NCBI GenBank assembly: GCA_963772975.1
Contig: CAVYZH010000002.1
Coordinates: forward strand, 310,001 to 374,000
Direction: 5' to 3'
Source of the DNA: AC-32 sp963772975
Lineage (GTDB): Bacteria > Actinomycetota > Thermoleophilia > Gaiellales > Gaiellaceae
DNA: 64,000 nucleotides
Below, in pieces: positions 27,969-36,675 of this stretch. Under the pieces are notes generated by a model. That model was not told the DNA's origin. It was given only the letters and a program-made list of their open reading frames with translations, and did no database searches. The position numbers were made by a program, and so were the translations under genes. Each line of letters starts with the position of its first letter. The first letter of the stretch is position 1.

Positions 27969-29439
27969 GCCTGGCGAAGCGGCAGCGGACGGGGCCACCG
28001 TGGCCTCCGGCACCTCGCGGATCCTGCCGAACACCGTCTTCCGCGCGGCCGCGGACGTCGGCTCCAAGCTCATCTCGGTCGGCTTCTACGTGGTCATCGC
28101 GCGGAAGCTCGGCGCGTCGGCGTTCGGCTCGTTCACCTTCGGTCTCGCCTTCGGCTCGCTCGTGACCGTACTCGCCGGCTTCGGCCAGGACGCGATCCTC
28201 ACCCGGGAGGTGGCGCGCGACCGCCGGCGCGTCGACGGGTACTTCGCCAACACTGTCGCGCTCAAGCTGGGGCTCTCAGTGCCGGTGATCGCGCTCGCCG
28301 TGCTCGCGCTCGAGCTCGCGGACATGTCCGCCACCACGCGAGCGGTGGCGATCCTGCTCTCGGTCGCGGTGCTCGTCGAGCTGCTCACGACCACGTGCTT
28401 TGCGGTCTTCCAGGCCTACGAGCAGCTCGGCTACTTCCCGGTCGTGATCATCGGGCAGCGCCTGTTCACCGCGGGCGTCGGGATCGCCGCGATGGCCACG
28501 GGTGCAGGGGTCGAGACCGTCGCCGCGATCTACCTCGTCGGGGCACTGCTCGCGCTGATCCTGGCAACGACGCTCCTCTTCCGGCGGGTCGTCCGTCCGC
28601 GGCTCGAGATCGACACCTCGCGCTGGTGGCCGCTGATGCGGGTGGCGATCCCGGTCGGCGTCGCACTCGTCTTCCAGGTGACCCTCTTCCGGGTCGACGC
28701 CGTGATCCTGCAGCTCTTTCGGTCCGACCGTGAGGTGGGCCTCTACGGAGCGGCATACCGCCTGTTCGAGGCGCCGCTCTTCATCGGCTGGGCGGTCGCG
28801 GCCGCCGTCTACCCCGTGCTTTCGCGGCTCCGCGAGCCGGCCGAGCTGCGCTTGGTCACCGAGCGGGCGCTGAAGCTCGCGATCGGCGCGACGCTCCTCT
28901 TCGCGCTCGGCGCGGCCATCCTCGCCGGCCCTGCCGTGAAGCTGCTCTACGGGCCGGAGTTTCACGCTTCGGCCCGCGTGCTCGCCTGGCTCGCGCCCAC
29001 GATCGTGCTCTACTCCTTCAACCATGTCGCGGGCGTACTGCTGCTGGCGCGAAACCAGACGCGTTGGCTGGCGGTGGTCTATGGGACGATGGCGGTCGAG
29101 AACATCGCCGCCAACCTCGCGACAATCCCGTCGTACGGGATGATCGCCGCCGCCATCAACACGACCGTGACGGAGATACTGCTCTTCCTCTCGCTGGCGG
29201 TCCTCGTACAGCGGGTGACCCACGGGCTCGACTGGCTGCGGCTGCTCGGCGGCCCGGTGCTGGCGGGCGCAGTGGCAGCCGCGCTGATGCTCGCACTGCG
29301 CGAGCACTTCCCCGTCGCAGTGGTCGTGGGCACGGCGGGCTACCTCGTGACCATCGGAGCCTTTGAGCACTTCTTCTACCCCCAGGACGTAGACGCCGTC
29401 GTCCGCTTCCTGCGGCGAAAGGTGGCTCCCGCTGCCTGA
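27946..29439 (+). CDS. Polysaccharide flippase (Wzx-like, MOP superfamily)
   Basis: A 497-aa protein with about 12-14 transmembrane helices. FGSFTFGLAFGSLVTVLAGF near the N-terminus is typical of polysaccharide-export flippases. It moves the undecaprenyl-linked repeat across the membrane for the Wzy polymerase. It is intact, although the genes on either side (C-methyltransferase and SDR) are damaged. Confidence 0.9.
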   Translation: MGTAPQPKPGEAAADGATVASGTSRILPNTVFRAAADVGSKLISVGFYVVIARKLGASAFGSFTFGLAFGSLVTVLAGFGQDAILTREVARDRRRVDGYFANTVALKLGLSVPVIALAVLALELADMSATTRAVAILLSVAVLVELLTTTCFAVFQAYEQLGYFPVVIIGQRLFTAGVGIAAMATGAGVETVAAIYLVGALLALILATTLLFRRVVRPRLEIDTSRWWPLMRVAIPVGVALVFQVTLFRVDAVILQLFRSDREVGLYGAAYRLFEAPLFIGWAVAAAVYPVLSRLREPAELRLVTERALKLAIGATLLFALGAAILAGPAVKLLYGPEFHASARVLAWLAPTIVLYSFNHVAGVLLLARNQTRWLAVVYGTMAVENIAANLATIPSYGMIAAAINTTVTEILLFLSLAVLVQRVTHGLDWLRLLGGPVLAGAVAAALMLALREHFPVAVVVGTAGYLVTIGAFEHFFYPQDVDAVVRFLRRKVAPAA

Positions 29440-29870
29440 TCTCGGCGGCCGAACGGCGCTCGTCACGGGCGGCTCTCGGGGCGTCGGCCTCGCGATCGCC
29501 CGCGAGCTTGCCACCTCGGGCAGGTGGCGATCCTCGCACGCTCTTCCGATCAGCTCGAGCAGGCCGCCGCCGAGACGGGCGCGACCGCGCTCCCGGGCGA
29601 CGTCCGCAACGCCGCGGAAGTCGAGCGGGCGATGGCGAGCTCGGTCCCGTCGATGTACTGGTCAACAACGCAGGCACACTGGCCGCGATCGCCCCGCTCG
29701 CCGAGGCCGATGCCGACGACTGGTGGCTCGACGTCGAGACGAGCGTGCGCGGCGCGTTCAACTGCACCCGCGCCGTCCTCCCCGGGATGCTGGAACGCGG
29801 GCACGGAACGATCGTCAACGTTTCGAGCTACGCCGCGATTCGTCCGAGCCCGAACACGAGCGGCTACGCG
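29432..29870 (+). pseudogene. SDR-family reductase, N-terminal half with two frameshifts
   Basis: The first half of a classical short-chain dehydrogenase. TALVTGGSRGVGLAIARELA (NAD(P)-binding) is in frame one, VAILARSSDQLEQAAAETGA in frame two, and DVLVNNAGTLAAIAPLAEAD plus GTIVNVSSYAAIRPSPNTSG in frame three. Single-base losses near 29520 and 29637 explain the switches. The sequence stops matching at GYAG, exactly where the Tyr of YxxxK stands. The continuation is on the opposite strand (29871-29982). No standard start codon is visible; a CTG at 29432 overlaps the flippase stop. Confidence 0.7.
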
Positions 29871-29982
29871 GGTGCATCGCCGTGCGCACGAAGCCCGGGC
29901 TGATCGCGAAGACGACGAGGCCCTTGCCCGCGGTCTCGGCTGCGAGCGTCTCGGTCAAGTTGAGCAGGGCCGCCTTCGCACC
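29871..29982 (-). pseudogene. Inverted third quarter of the same SDR gene
   Basis: Read on the minus strand this segment gives GAKAALLNLTETLAAETAGK, then GLVVFAISPGFVRTAMHP. These are the SDR residues that follow the catalytic Tyr, ending in the PGFVRT motif. Flipping this segment in place joins GYA to GAKAALL and recreates the Y-x-x-x-K active site. The last 60 or so residues of the SDR are not found next to it. Confidence 0.7.
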
Positions 29983-30461
29983 TCGCGTGGCGCTTCGAGC
30001 GCGGCGGCCGCGGTGCGCGCGATGTCCTCGATGTGCACGATCGGCCGGCAGGGCGTGACCGGGCTGAGCGGGGCCTGCTCGGTGACGAACTCCTCGCCCG
30101 AGACGCCGTACATCGAGCACGACCGAGGCGAAGATGAAGCGGCCGACGCCCGCCTCGCGCGCCGCTCGGGCCAGGCGCACGCTCGCGCGCTCGTTGATCT
30201 CGAACGTCAGCTCCGGGTCGAGGTCGTCGAGCGGGTCCGTTGGAGAGAGCGGCCAGGTGGAAGATCGCGTCGTAGCTGCGCAGGTCGTCCTCGCCGAGAT
30301 CGCGGATGTCGCGCTGCACGCTCTCGACCTCGGCGCCGGGGTACAGGTCGCAGCCGGGTAGTAGTGCGTGTCGACGCCGGTCACCTCGTGCCTTGCGCGG
30401 CAAGGAACGGCGCGGCCACCGAGCCGATGTAGCCGTGGTGGCCGGTGACGAGGACCTTCAC
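29983..30461 (-). pseudogene. NAD-dependent epimerase, decayed and internally deleted
   Basis: From GTG 30461: VKVLVTGHHGYIGSVAAPFL (NAD-binding), then VESVQRDIRDLGEDDLRSYD, LTFEINERASVRLARAAREA and VSGEEFVTEQAPLSPVTP in shifting frames. Four one-base indels (near 30390, 30355, 30238 and 30121) are needed. At about 30048 the text jumps from PVTP to CRPIVHIEDIARTAAAALEA, skipping the YxxxK active-site region. It then breaks into the inverted SDR piece. It resembles UDP-glucose-4-epimerase-like enzymes with the HHGYIG motif. Confidence 0.65.
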
Positions 30462-31100
30462 GACGCCGCCGGCAGCGACTGCGGAGTGCCGATGTCGACG
30501 AGCTCGGTCTCGAAGTCGACCGAGGCCACGCGGCCGGCACGGGCGAGCCGGTCGAAGAGTTGGCCCGGCTCATCGACACCTCGATGCCATCGAGCGCGCT
30601 ACGGCGCGCGGCGAAGCAGCCCCAGACGAGGTTCGAGGCCGGCTGCTGCGGGCGGACGTGCACACGCGTGACCGCGGCGCCGTCGAGCTCGAGCACGTCC
30701 GAGCGCGAAGGCTCGGCGAAGCGGAACACTCCGAGCGCCACGTCGCGGGGACCCAGGGCCGCCAGCAGCCGCTCGAAGACCTGCTCTGCCCCGAAGAGGG
30801 TGTCCGGGAAGCCGGCGAGCACGAGGTCGTCCGCCGCCAGGCCATCGAGCCCCAGCACGAGCGACTCGGCGACCGTCCGCGGCTCGCCCTCGACCAGCGT
30901 CACACGGCCGCGCAGGTGCTCGATCAGGTCGTGCTTGGCCGGGCGCGGACGACGACGCGGATCTCGTCCGCTGGCGCAAGCCGCTCGAGCAGCGCATCGA
31001 CAACCGGCTTGCCGCGCACCGGCACCAGCTCCTTCGAGCCCTCGATCAGCCCACGCAGCCGCTCCGCGTGCCCAGCGGCCGGAACGACGCCGGCGATCAC
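30458..31100 (-). pseudogene. Sugar-1-phosphate nucleotidyltransferase-like gene, two frameshifts
   Basis: From GTG 31100: VIAGVVPAAGHAERLRGLIE and GSKELVPVRGKPVVDALLE form the nucleotide-binding start. After a lost A near 30935 the frame continues with VESLVLGLDG-type core text (LVLAGFPDTLFGAEQVFERL). After a second shift near 30575 it ends with LFDRLARAGRVASVDFETEL and VDIGTPQSL. Corrected length is about 214 aa, short for the family. It overlaps the glycosyltransferase stop (GTGA) upstream and the epimerase start downstream, so it was part of an operon. Confidence 0.65.
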
Positions 31101-32194
31101 CCTGCAGCCGCCTCGCGGTAGCGGTTCTCCATCGCCTCGATCATCGCTGAAAGCGAGAAGCGCTCGCGCGCTCGGCCGCGGCCGCACTCGGCCAGCTGCT
31201 CGCTCAGCGCTCCGTCCCCGAGCACGCGCACCAGCGCCTCGGCTAGCGCATCGCGGTCGCCAGGCGGCACGAGCAGCCCGCACTCGCCGAGCACCTCGGG
31301 CGGCCCGCCGTAGTCGTAGGCGACGACCGGAGTGCCAACGCCCATCGCCTCGAGCGCGACGAGCGAGAAGCCCTCCTTGCCGAGCCCGCCGCGGCTCGTC
31401 ACGCTCGGGATCACGAGCACATCGCAGCCAGCGATAAGCTCAACTGCGTCCGCGCGGAAGCCGGGCAGCGCGACTGCGTCGGCCAGGCCGGCGGACTCGA
31501 TCTCGCCTACGAGCTGCTCCCGGTACCCCGCGTGTGCCGGGTCGTCCGCGCCGACGAAGATCGCCCGCACGTCGAGCCGTTCCCGTAGGCGCGGCAGCAC
31601 CGCCAGGATCTCCCGGTGGCCTTTGTGCGGGTCGAGCCGCCCGAAGACGCCGAGCACCACGCCCGTGCCGCCGGCCAGCTCCCGCACCGCAGCCCGGCCG
31701 GCGTCCTGGTCGACGCCGGAGTCGGGCAGTCCGAAGGGCACGACCGTCGTCTTCTCGAGCGTGTCGGCCCGAAAGGTCTCCGTCACCGCGCGGCTGACGG
31801 CGGCGATCGAGGCACAGCGGCGAGCGACGGCGCGCGCGAGCCAGCCGTCGCGGCTGAAGTCGTGCTTGAGCCAGACGACCGGGGTCCGCGTGCCCGTGAC
31901 CGCGAGCGTCGAAACGAGCGCGCCCTTGATCCCGTCGCCGTGCACCACGTCCGGGCGCAGCTGCCGCAGCTCCCGCCGCAGGCGGAGCGCCGAGCGCGCG
32001 ATCGAGACCGGGCCGGCGCCGGTGGGCAGCACCTCAACCGGATAGCCGTTCCCGCGCAACTCTTCGACCAGCGGCCCTTCGGCGAGAAAGGTGATCCGGG
32101 CGATCCACTCCCGGTCGAGCCCTTCGAGCAGGAGCGACAGGTAGCGCTCGGCGCCACCCTCGATCACGAACGGCGAGACGAAGGCGACGCGCAA
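31097..32194 (-). CDS. Glycosyltransferase family 4
   Basis: A 365-aa GT-B enzyme. AFVSPFVIEGGAERYLSLLL opens the acceptor domain with the GGAER motif. The donor domain has GVFGRLDPHKGHREILAV and GKEGFSLVALEAMGVGTPVV (E-x7-E). The TTG start at 32194 gives the family N-terminus LRVAFVSPF and lies 2 nt after the previous stop. It is intact, while the next gene in the operon is frameshifted. Confidence 0.88.
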   Translation of the reverse strand: MRVAFVSPFVIEGGAERYLSLLLEGLDREWIARITFLAEGPLVEELRGNGYPVEVLPTGAGPVSIARSALRLRRELRQLRPDVVHGDGIKGALVSTLAVTGTRTPVVWLKHDFSRDGWLARAVARRCASIAAVSRAVTETFRADTLEKTTVVPFGLPDSGVDQDAGRAAVRELAGGTGVVLGVFGRLDPHKGHREILAVLPRLRERLDVRAIFVGADDPAHAGYREQLVGEIESAGLADAVALPGFRADAVELIAGCDVLVIPSVTSRGGLGKEGFSLVALEAMGVGTPVVAYDYGGPPEVLGECGLLVPPGDRDALAEALVRVLGDGALSEQLAECGRGRARERFSLSAMIEAMENRYREAAAG

Positions 32195-32196
32195 GC

Positions 32197-33084
32197 TCAG
32201 AGCCGCCGTCCGCGCGCGAGATCGAGCGTCCCCTCGAGCACGCCGAGCGCCCCGCGCCATTCGCGGTTCAGCAGCCGGTGCCCGACCAGCATCCACAGCA
32301 GCAGGCCGAACCCCAGCCGCGAGCGCGGCGTCTGCGGGAAGTTCTTGCGGAAGAGGTAGCTGCGGTTCCTGACCACGAGCTTGCCAAAGGCGCGCGAATC
32401 GAAGGAGCGAAAGCCGAGCTTCTCGTGCACGACGATCAGGTCGGGCAGGTAGACGATCCGGCCACGCCGCGAAAGCCGGTAGGAGAAGTCCTCGTCCTCG
32501 GCGAGGGCGTACGCGCCGAGCAACTCGTCGAACCGCACGGTGCTCGCGAGCTCCCGGCGCGCGCTCATGAAGCAGCCCGGCATGAACTCGACGTCGCACG
32601 GCCCGTCGCCGGGCAGGACGTAGCGGGGGTAGCCGTAGCGGGTGAAGCTGCCCCGGTGGCTCCCAGTCCCGGGCACAGTGATTCGACGGGCCCACGAGCG
32701 CGGCCCGCCACGCCGCTCCCGGTGTGGCTCGACCACCCAGCCGGTCGCCCCGGCAACGGACGGATCGGCGAACGTGCGCTCGAGCTTGGCGAACAGGTCG
32801 CTCGGCAGCGAGACGTCGTCGTCGAGGAAGACCACGACGTCGCCGCCGGCCCGGTCGATCCCGATGTTGCGCTGCCTGGTGAGGCTCGGCTCGGTGTGGA
32901 TGTAGTGGATGGGCAGGCTGCCGTCCTGCAGGCCGACCACGACCTCTCTGGCGGAGGACTGTTCGTCGGCGTCGACCACCAGGACCTCGTCGGGCCGCGG
33001 CTGTGTCGCCCAGAGGCTCTCGAGCGTGCGAGTGAGCGGCTCGGGCCGGCCCTTGGTCGGGATCACGACGGAGAAGGTGGTCAC
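32197..33084 (-). CDS. Glycosyltransferase family 2
   Basis: A 295-aa GT-A enzyme. FSVVIPTKGRPEPLTRTLES is the N-terminal nucleotide-binding region, VVFLDDDVSLPSDLF holds the DxD-type motif (about 86-100), and AYALAEDEDFSYRLSRRG is the catalytic ED region. It is related to rhamnosyl- or GlcNAc-transferases of surface glycan loci. The GTG at 33084 overlaps the upstream deacetylase stop as GTGA. Confidence 0.88.
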   Translation of the reverse strand: MTTFSVVIPTKGRPEPLTRTLESLWATQPRPDEVLVVDADEQSSAREVVVGLQDGSLPIHYIHTEPSLTRQRNIGIDRAGGDVVVFLDDDVSLPSDLFAKLERTFADPSVAGATGWVVEPHRERRGGPRSWARRITVPGTGSHRGSFTRYGYPRYVLPGDGPCDVEFMPGCFMSARRELASTVRFDELLGAYALAEDEDFSYRLSRRGRIVYLPDLIVVHEKLGFRSFDSRAFGKLVVRNRSYLFRKNFPQTPRSRLGFGLLLWMLVGHRLLNREWRGALGVLEGTLDLARGRRL

Positions 33085-33674
33085 CGGCCAGGCCTTCGGA
33101 TCCCGAGCAGCTTCAATGAGAGCCGGTGCGCGCCGTGCCGAGGCGGCGCGGGCAGGCGTGGCGCCTCGAGCGGCCGGCGGGCCCCGGGCAGCCAGCCGAA
33201 GGCGAGCTCGTAGCCCGCCTCGCCGGCGGCCCGGACGACCCGCTCGTCGTAGATGCCGTACGGATAGGTAAGCGTGCGGCACGGCTCGCCGGTCAGCTCC
33301 TCGATCGCCTGCTTCGACCCGACCAGCTCATGCTCGAGCTCGGCGTCGTCGAGCGCACGCAGATCTGGGTGGCTGAGCGTGTGCGAGCCGAGCTCCATCC
33401 CTGCATCGTGCAGGGCGCTGGCCTCCTCGGCGCGGATCAACTCGCCGGCTTCGCCGGGCACGTCGGGATGCTGCTGCCCGGCGACGAGCGCACGAACGCG
33501 GGCTTCGTGCTCGAAGACGGGCACGTCGGCCTCATCGAGGCTGGAGCGCGCGAACGGCTCCGCGGCCAGGAAGTAGCGGCGCTCGCCGTCCGACCACGAC
33601 GACTCGATCGTCGCGCCGCGCTCGGCCAGCGACTCGCGCGGGCCGGCGGGCGCGAGGCTCAGCAGCTCGTCCAC
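33081..33674 (-). CDS. Polysaccharide deacetylase-like protein lacking motif 1
   Basis: A 197-aa protein whose C-terminal two thirds are NodB-like: SHTLSHPDL (about 97-105) carries the zinc-binding H-x3-H pair, and TYPYGIYDE (about 138-146) is motif 3. The TFDDG motif that supplies the catalytic Asp should lie upstream, but the first 80 residues do not contain it and read as unrelated sequence. An internal deletion or a rearranged 5' end is likely, and the enzyme is probably inactive as read. It diverges from the phosphatase gene by 20 bp. Confidence 0.6.
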   Translation of the reverse strand: MDELLSLAPAGPRESLAERGATIESSWSDGERRYFLAAEPFARSSLDEADVPVFEHEARVRALVAGQQHPDVPGEAGELIRAEEASALHDAGMELGSHTLSHPDLRALDDAELEHELVGSKQAIEELTGEPCRTLTYPYGIYDERVVRAAGEAGYELAFGWLPGARRPLEAPRLPAPPRHGAHRLSLKLLGIRRPGR

Positions 33675-33681
33675 TGCGGGT

Positions 33682-33687
33682 TACGCT
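33682..33687 (+). promoter_or_regulatory. Leaderless -10 box of the tyrosine phosphatase gene
   Basis: TACGCT is followed by GTCTCGC and the GTG at 33695. It lies in the 20-bp gap between the divergent deacetylase and phosphatase genes. Confidence 0.5.
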
Positions 33688-33694
33688 GTCTCGC

Positions 33695-34213
33695 GTGCCG
33701 GACGACACCTTCAACGTGGTCTTCGTCTGCACCGGCAACCAGTTCCGCAGCCCGCTCGCCGAGGCGGTCTTCGCCCGCGAGACGGCCGGCCGGCCGGTCC
33801 ACGTCTCATCGTGCGGCACCTCGGCGATCGAGGGGAGCGCCGCCTTCGCCGAAGCGCTCGAGCTCGTGGGCGAGCTGAGCGTCGACCTGTCTCATCATCG
33901 GAGCCGGCGCCTGCACGACCTCGCGCGCGCCGACCTGATGATCGGATTCGAGCACACGCACGTCGAGCGCGCCGTCGTCGACGGCGGCGCCACGCGTGAG
34001 AGCTCCTTCACGTTGCCCCAGGCGGTCGACCTGCTCGAGCCGTCGCCGCGCGAGGGCAGTCCGGTCGAGCGCGTGGCCGCCCTGGCGCCCGGCAGCCTGC
34101 TCGAGGCGCCGGAGGTCGAGGACCCGATCGGCCTGCCGACCAAGCGGCAGCGCGAGATCATGGTGGAGATCGAGGACCTCACCTCGCGCCTGGCCCGCGC
34201 GCTCTTCGACTAG
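33695..34213 (+). CDS. Low-molecular-weight protein-tyrosine phosphatase
   Basis: A 172-aa Wzb-type phosphatase. The P-loop VCTGNQFRSPLAE places the nucleophile at Cys12 and Arg18 (C-x5-R-S). The general acid is Asp143 in EDPIG. In polysaccharide loci such enzymes dephosphorylate the BY-kinase, here encoded at 19935-21518, cycling chain-length control. Its stop shares CTAG with the convergent gene. Confidence 0.9.
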   Translation: MPDDTFNVVFVCTGNQFRSPLAEAVFARETAGRPVHVSSCGTSAIEGSAAFAEALELVGELSVDLSHHRSRRLHDLARADLMIGFEHTHVERAVVDGGATRESSFTLPQAVDLLEPSPREGSPVERVAALAPGSLLEAPEVEDPIGLPTKRQREIMVEIEDLTSRLARALFD

Positions 34214-35307
34214 GTTCGCCTAGCCGCCCAGCGGTCGAGCGTCTCGGCCGCCGAGCCGGCCCGGCCGCCGTACTCGTCGATCCATTCGAGCAGTCGCCGG
34301 TAGAGACGGTCGTAGCCGTCCGAGAGTCGCGGGTGGTGCGAGGGCGGGTGCCAGAGGATCGCGACCGCGCCGCCGTACTCGGCGACCGGCTCCAGCGCGG
34401 CGACCGCGACCTCGTACGCCTCGTCGGCGCCGAGACCGAGATAGCGCTCCTCGGCCAGCGTGGCGTCCATCAGGACGAGCGGCAGCTCCCACGCGCCGGG
34501 CTCGCGCCGCTCCGCGTCCCAGAGCCGGTACGGGTACGGCGTGCCCGCGCGCAGGCCGGGCAGCGAGGGCCAGCCGATGCTCGAGTCGTAACGCAGGCCC
34601 GCCTCCCGCAGCTCCGCCGCCAGCCGGGCCGGGTCGCTTCGGAGGTAGTGGTGGCGCAGGCCCTCGATCGCGCCGAGCGGCCGCGCCTCTTCCGCGATCG
34701 CGCCGCGAAGTTCTCGCGCCCGGTACGAGGCGTGCAGCCCGACTTCGACCCCGGCCGCGCGCGTTCGCTCAACCGCCGCCGCGAGCTCGGGCCCGTAGCG
34801 GTCGGGGTAGCCGTCCTGCGGCGCCTCCTGGCGCGTGAGAAAGAAGCAGGTCGAGCCGCGGGCGCCCTCGGCGGCGAGCATCTCCTCCAGCGGGTAGTCG
34901 GGATCACGCCCGCGCAGGGCATCCGCGGCGAACGTGGTCGACTCGCGCAGCCGCCGCCGCGAACGGTGCGCGACCGAGCCCGCGAGCTTCCGGGCCGCAG
35001 TCGGCAAACCGCCTCCACCGAGCAGGTCGACGTCATGCGTGAGCGCCACCAGGAAGCGCTCGCCGCCGGGATAGCCGCGCCGCTCGAACCCGAGGCCCGC
35101 GGCGAGCTCGGCGACCCGCGGGCCCGGCGGATCAGCCGGCGGCAGCGGCCGCCCGTGCTGGTCGAGCTCGGCATCGCGCTCGTGCGTGAGGGCCAGCAGC
35201 CCGAAGACCTCGTCGAGCACCGCAGGCTCGACCGGCACCGACTCGTCGAACGGGAGCCCGAGTGCGTCGAGCAGCGCGTCGAGCGCGTACCGCTCCTCCG
35301 GTTCCAC
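34210..35307 (-). CDS. Polysaccharide deacetylase-like protein with THDVD motif
   Basis: A 365-aa protein of the family often annotated as DUF7033/polysaccharide deacetylase. The family-typical LTHDVDLL (about 90-97) replaces TFDDG, GLHASYRARELRG replaces the H-x3-H region, and WPSLPGLRAGTPYPYRLWD and AILWHPPSHHP follow. It may act on surface glycans, but activity is unproven. Its GTG start overlaps the lysS stop by one base (TAGTG), so it is coupled to greA-lysS while pointing functionally to the polysaccharide locus. Confidence 0.72.
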   Translation of the reverse strand: MEPEERYALDALLDALGLPFDESVPVEPAVLDEVFGLLALTHERDAELDQHGRPLPPADPPGPRVAELAAGLGFERRGYPGGERFLVALTHDVDLLGGGGLPTAARKLAGSVAHRSRRRLRESTTFAADALRGRDPDYPLEEMLAAEGARGSTCFFLTRQEAPQDGYPDRYGPELAAAVERTRAAGVEVGLHASYRARELRGAIAEEARPLGAIEGLRHHYLRSDPARLAAELREAGLRYDSSIGWPSLPGLRAGTPYPYRLWDAERREPGAWELPLVLMDATLAEERYLGLGADEAYEVAVAALEPVAEYGGAVAILWHPPSHHPRLSDGYDRLYRRLLEWIDEYGGRAGSAAETLDRWAARRT

Positions 35308-36662
35308 TAGCGAGACCGCAGCGCGGGAAACAGGATCACGTCGCGGATCGCGTCGCTGCCGGTCAGCACCATCGCCAGCCGGTCGATCCCGATCCCGCAG
35401 CCACCCGTCGGCGGCATCCCGTACGAGAGCGCCTCGACGTAGTCGGGGTCGCCCGGCTCCGACTCCTCCGCCCCGGCCTCGCGCTCTGCCTCCTGCATCG
35501 CGAAGCGCTGCGCTTGCTCCTCGGCGTCGTTCAGCTCGCTGAAGGCATTGGCGAACTCCATCCCGCCGACGACGGCCTCGAAGCGCTCGACCAGCGTCTC
35601 GTCCTCGTCGGTCGTGCGCGCGAACGGCGACAGCTCGATCGGCCAGTCGTAGACGATCGTCGGCTGGATCAGCTCGGGCTCGACGAAGTGCGAGTAGGCG
35701 TGGTCGGCGAGCTGCGACCAAGAGCGGTCGCGCTCGGTGTCCAGGCCGGCCCCTTCGAGCTTCGCCCGCAGCTCGGCCTCGTCACGCGACCAGACGCCCT
35801 TCGCCTCGAGCGCCTCGACGAACTTGACCCGCTCCCACGGCGGCGAGAGGTCGACCTCGTGGCCGCGGAAGGTCAGCTTGCTCGAACCGGCCGCCTCGGC
35901 GGCTGCAGCGACGAGCGCCTCGGCCCGCTCCATCGTGTCGCGGTAGTCGGCGTAGGCCTCGTACCACTCGACCTGCGTGAACTCGGGCGAGTGCTTGTAC
36001 GAGATCGACTCGTTGCGGAAGTCCTTGCTCAGCTCGTACACCTTCTCGAGCCCGCCGACGATCAGGCGCTTGAGGTAGAGCTCGTCCGCGATCCGCAGGT
36101 AGAGGTCGGCGTCGAGCTCGTTCGAGTGCGTCACGAACGGCTCGGCGAAGCCGCCACCGTAACGCGGCTGCAGGATCGGCGTCTCGACCTCGAGGAAGCC
36201 CTCGCCGTCGAGGTACGCGCGCACGGCGGCCACGATCTTCGTCCGGGTCGCGGCCAGCTCGCGCGAGTCGTCGTTCATCAGCAGGTCGAGGTAGCGCTGC
36301 CGGTAGCGCGTCTCGCGGTCGGTCACGCCGTGGAAGGTGTCCGGCAGCGGCTTGCGGATCTTCGCCAGCAGCTCGACCTGGCTCGTGACGAGCGACGGCT
36401 CGCCGCGCCGCGACCGGCCCGGCCGACCGGTGACGCCGACGATGTCGCCGAGCGAGAGCTCGAGCTCCTGCTCGACGATCAGCTGCAGCCGGCCCGAGCG
36501 GTCGACGAGGTCGAGGAAGGTGAGCTTTCCCATCTCGCGCCGCGCCATCACGCGGCCGGCCACGCGCAGCTCGTCGTCGAGCGTCTCGCCGTTCTCGGCC
36601 CGCTCGGCCACGTCACGGACCGCGGCGATCTCTACCCGGTCGGGAAACCTTTTCGGCAGCAT
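35307..36662 (-). CDS. lysS: Lysyl-tRNA synthetase, class II
   Basis: A 451-aa class IIb synthetase. An N-terminal OB-fold binds the anticodon (KLTFLDLVDRSGRLQLIVEQ, about 45-64). Motif 1 lies around FLEVETPILQPRYGGG, motif 2 is DFRNESISYKHSPEFTQVEWYEAY, written here as FRNESISYKHSPEF then TQVEWYEAY, and motif 3 is GGCGIGIDRLAMVLTG. It is somewhat shorter than E. coli LysS (505 aa). It follows greA by 13 bp, the widespread greA-lysS pair. Confidence 0.95.
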   Translation of the reverse strand: MLPKRFPDRVEIAAVRDVAERAENGETLDDELRVAGRVMARREMGKLTFLDLVDRSGRLQLIVEQELELSLGDIVGVTGRPGRSRRGEPSLVTSQVELLAKIRKPLPDTFHGVTDRETRYRQRYLDLLMNDDSRELAATRTKIVAAVRAYLDGEGFLEVETPILQPRYGGGFAEPFVTHSNELDADLYLRIADELYLKRLIVGGLEKVYELSKDFRNESISYKHSPEFTQVEWYEAYADYRDTMERAEALVAAAAEAAGSSKLTFRGHEVDLSPPWERVKFVEALEAKGVWSRDEAELRAKLEGAGLDTERDRSWSQLADHAYSHFVEPELIQPTIVYDWPIELSPFARTTDEDETLVERFEAVVGGMEFANAFSELNDAEEQAQRFAMQEAEREAGAEESEPGDPDYVEALSYGMPPTGGCGIGIDRLAMVLTGSDAIRDVILFPALRSR

Positions 36663-36675
36663 CGCGCTGCCGAGT

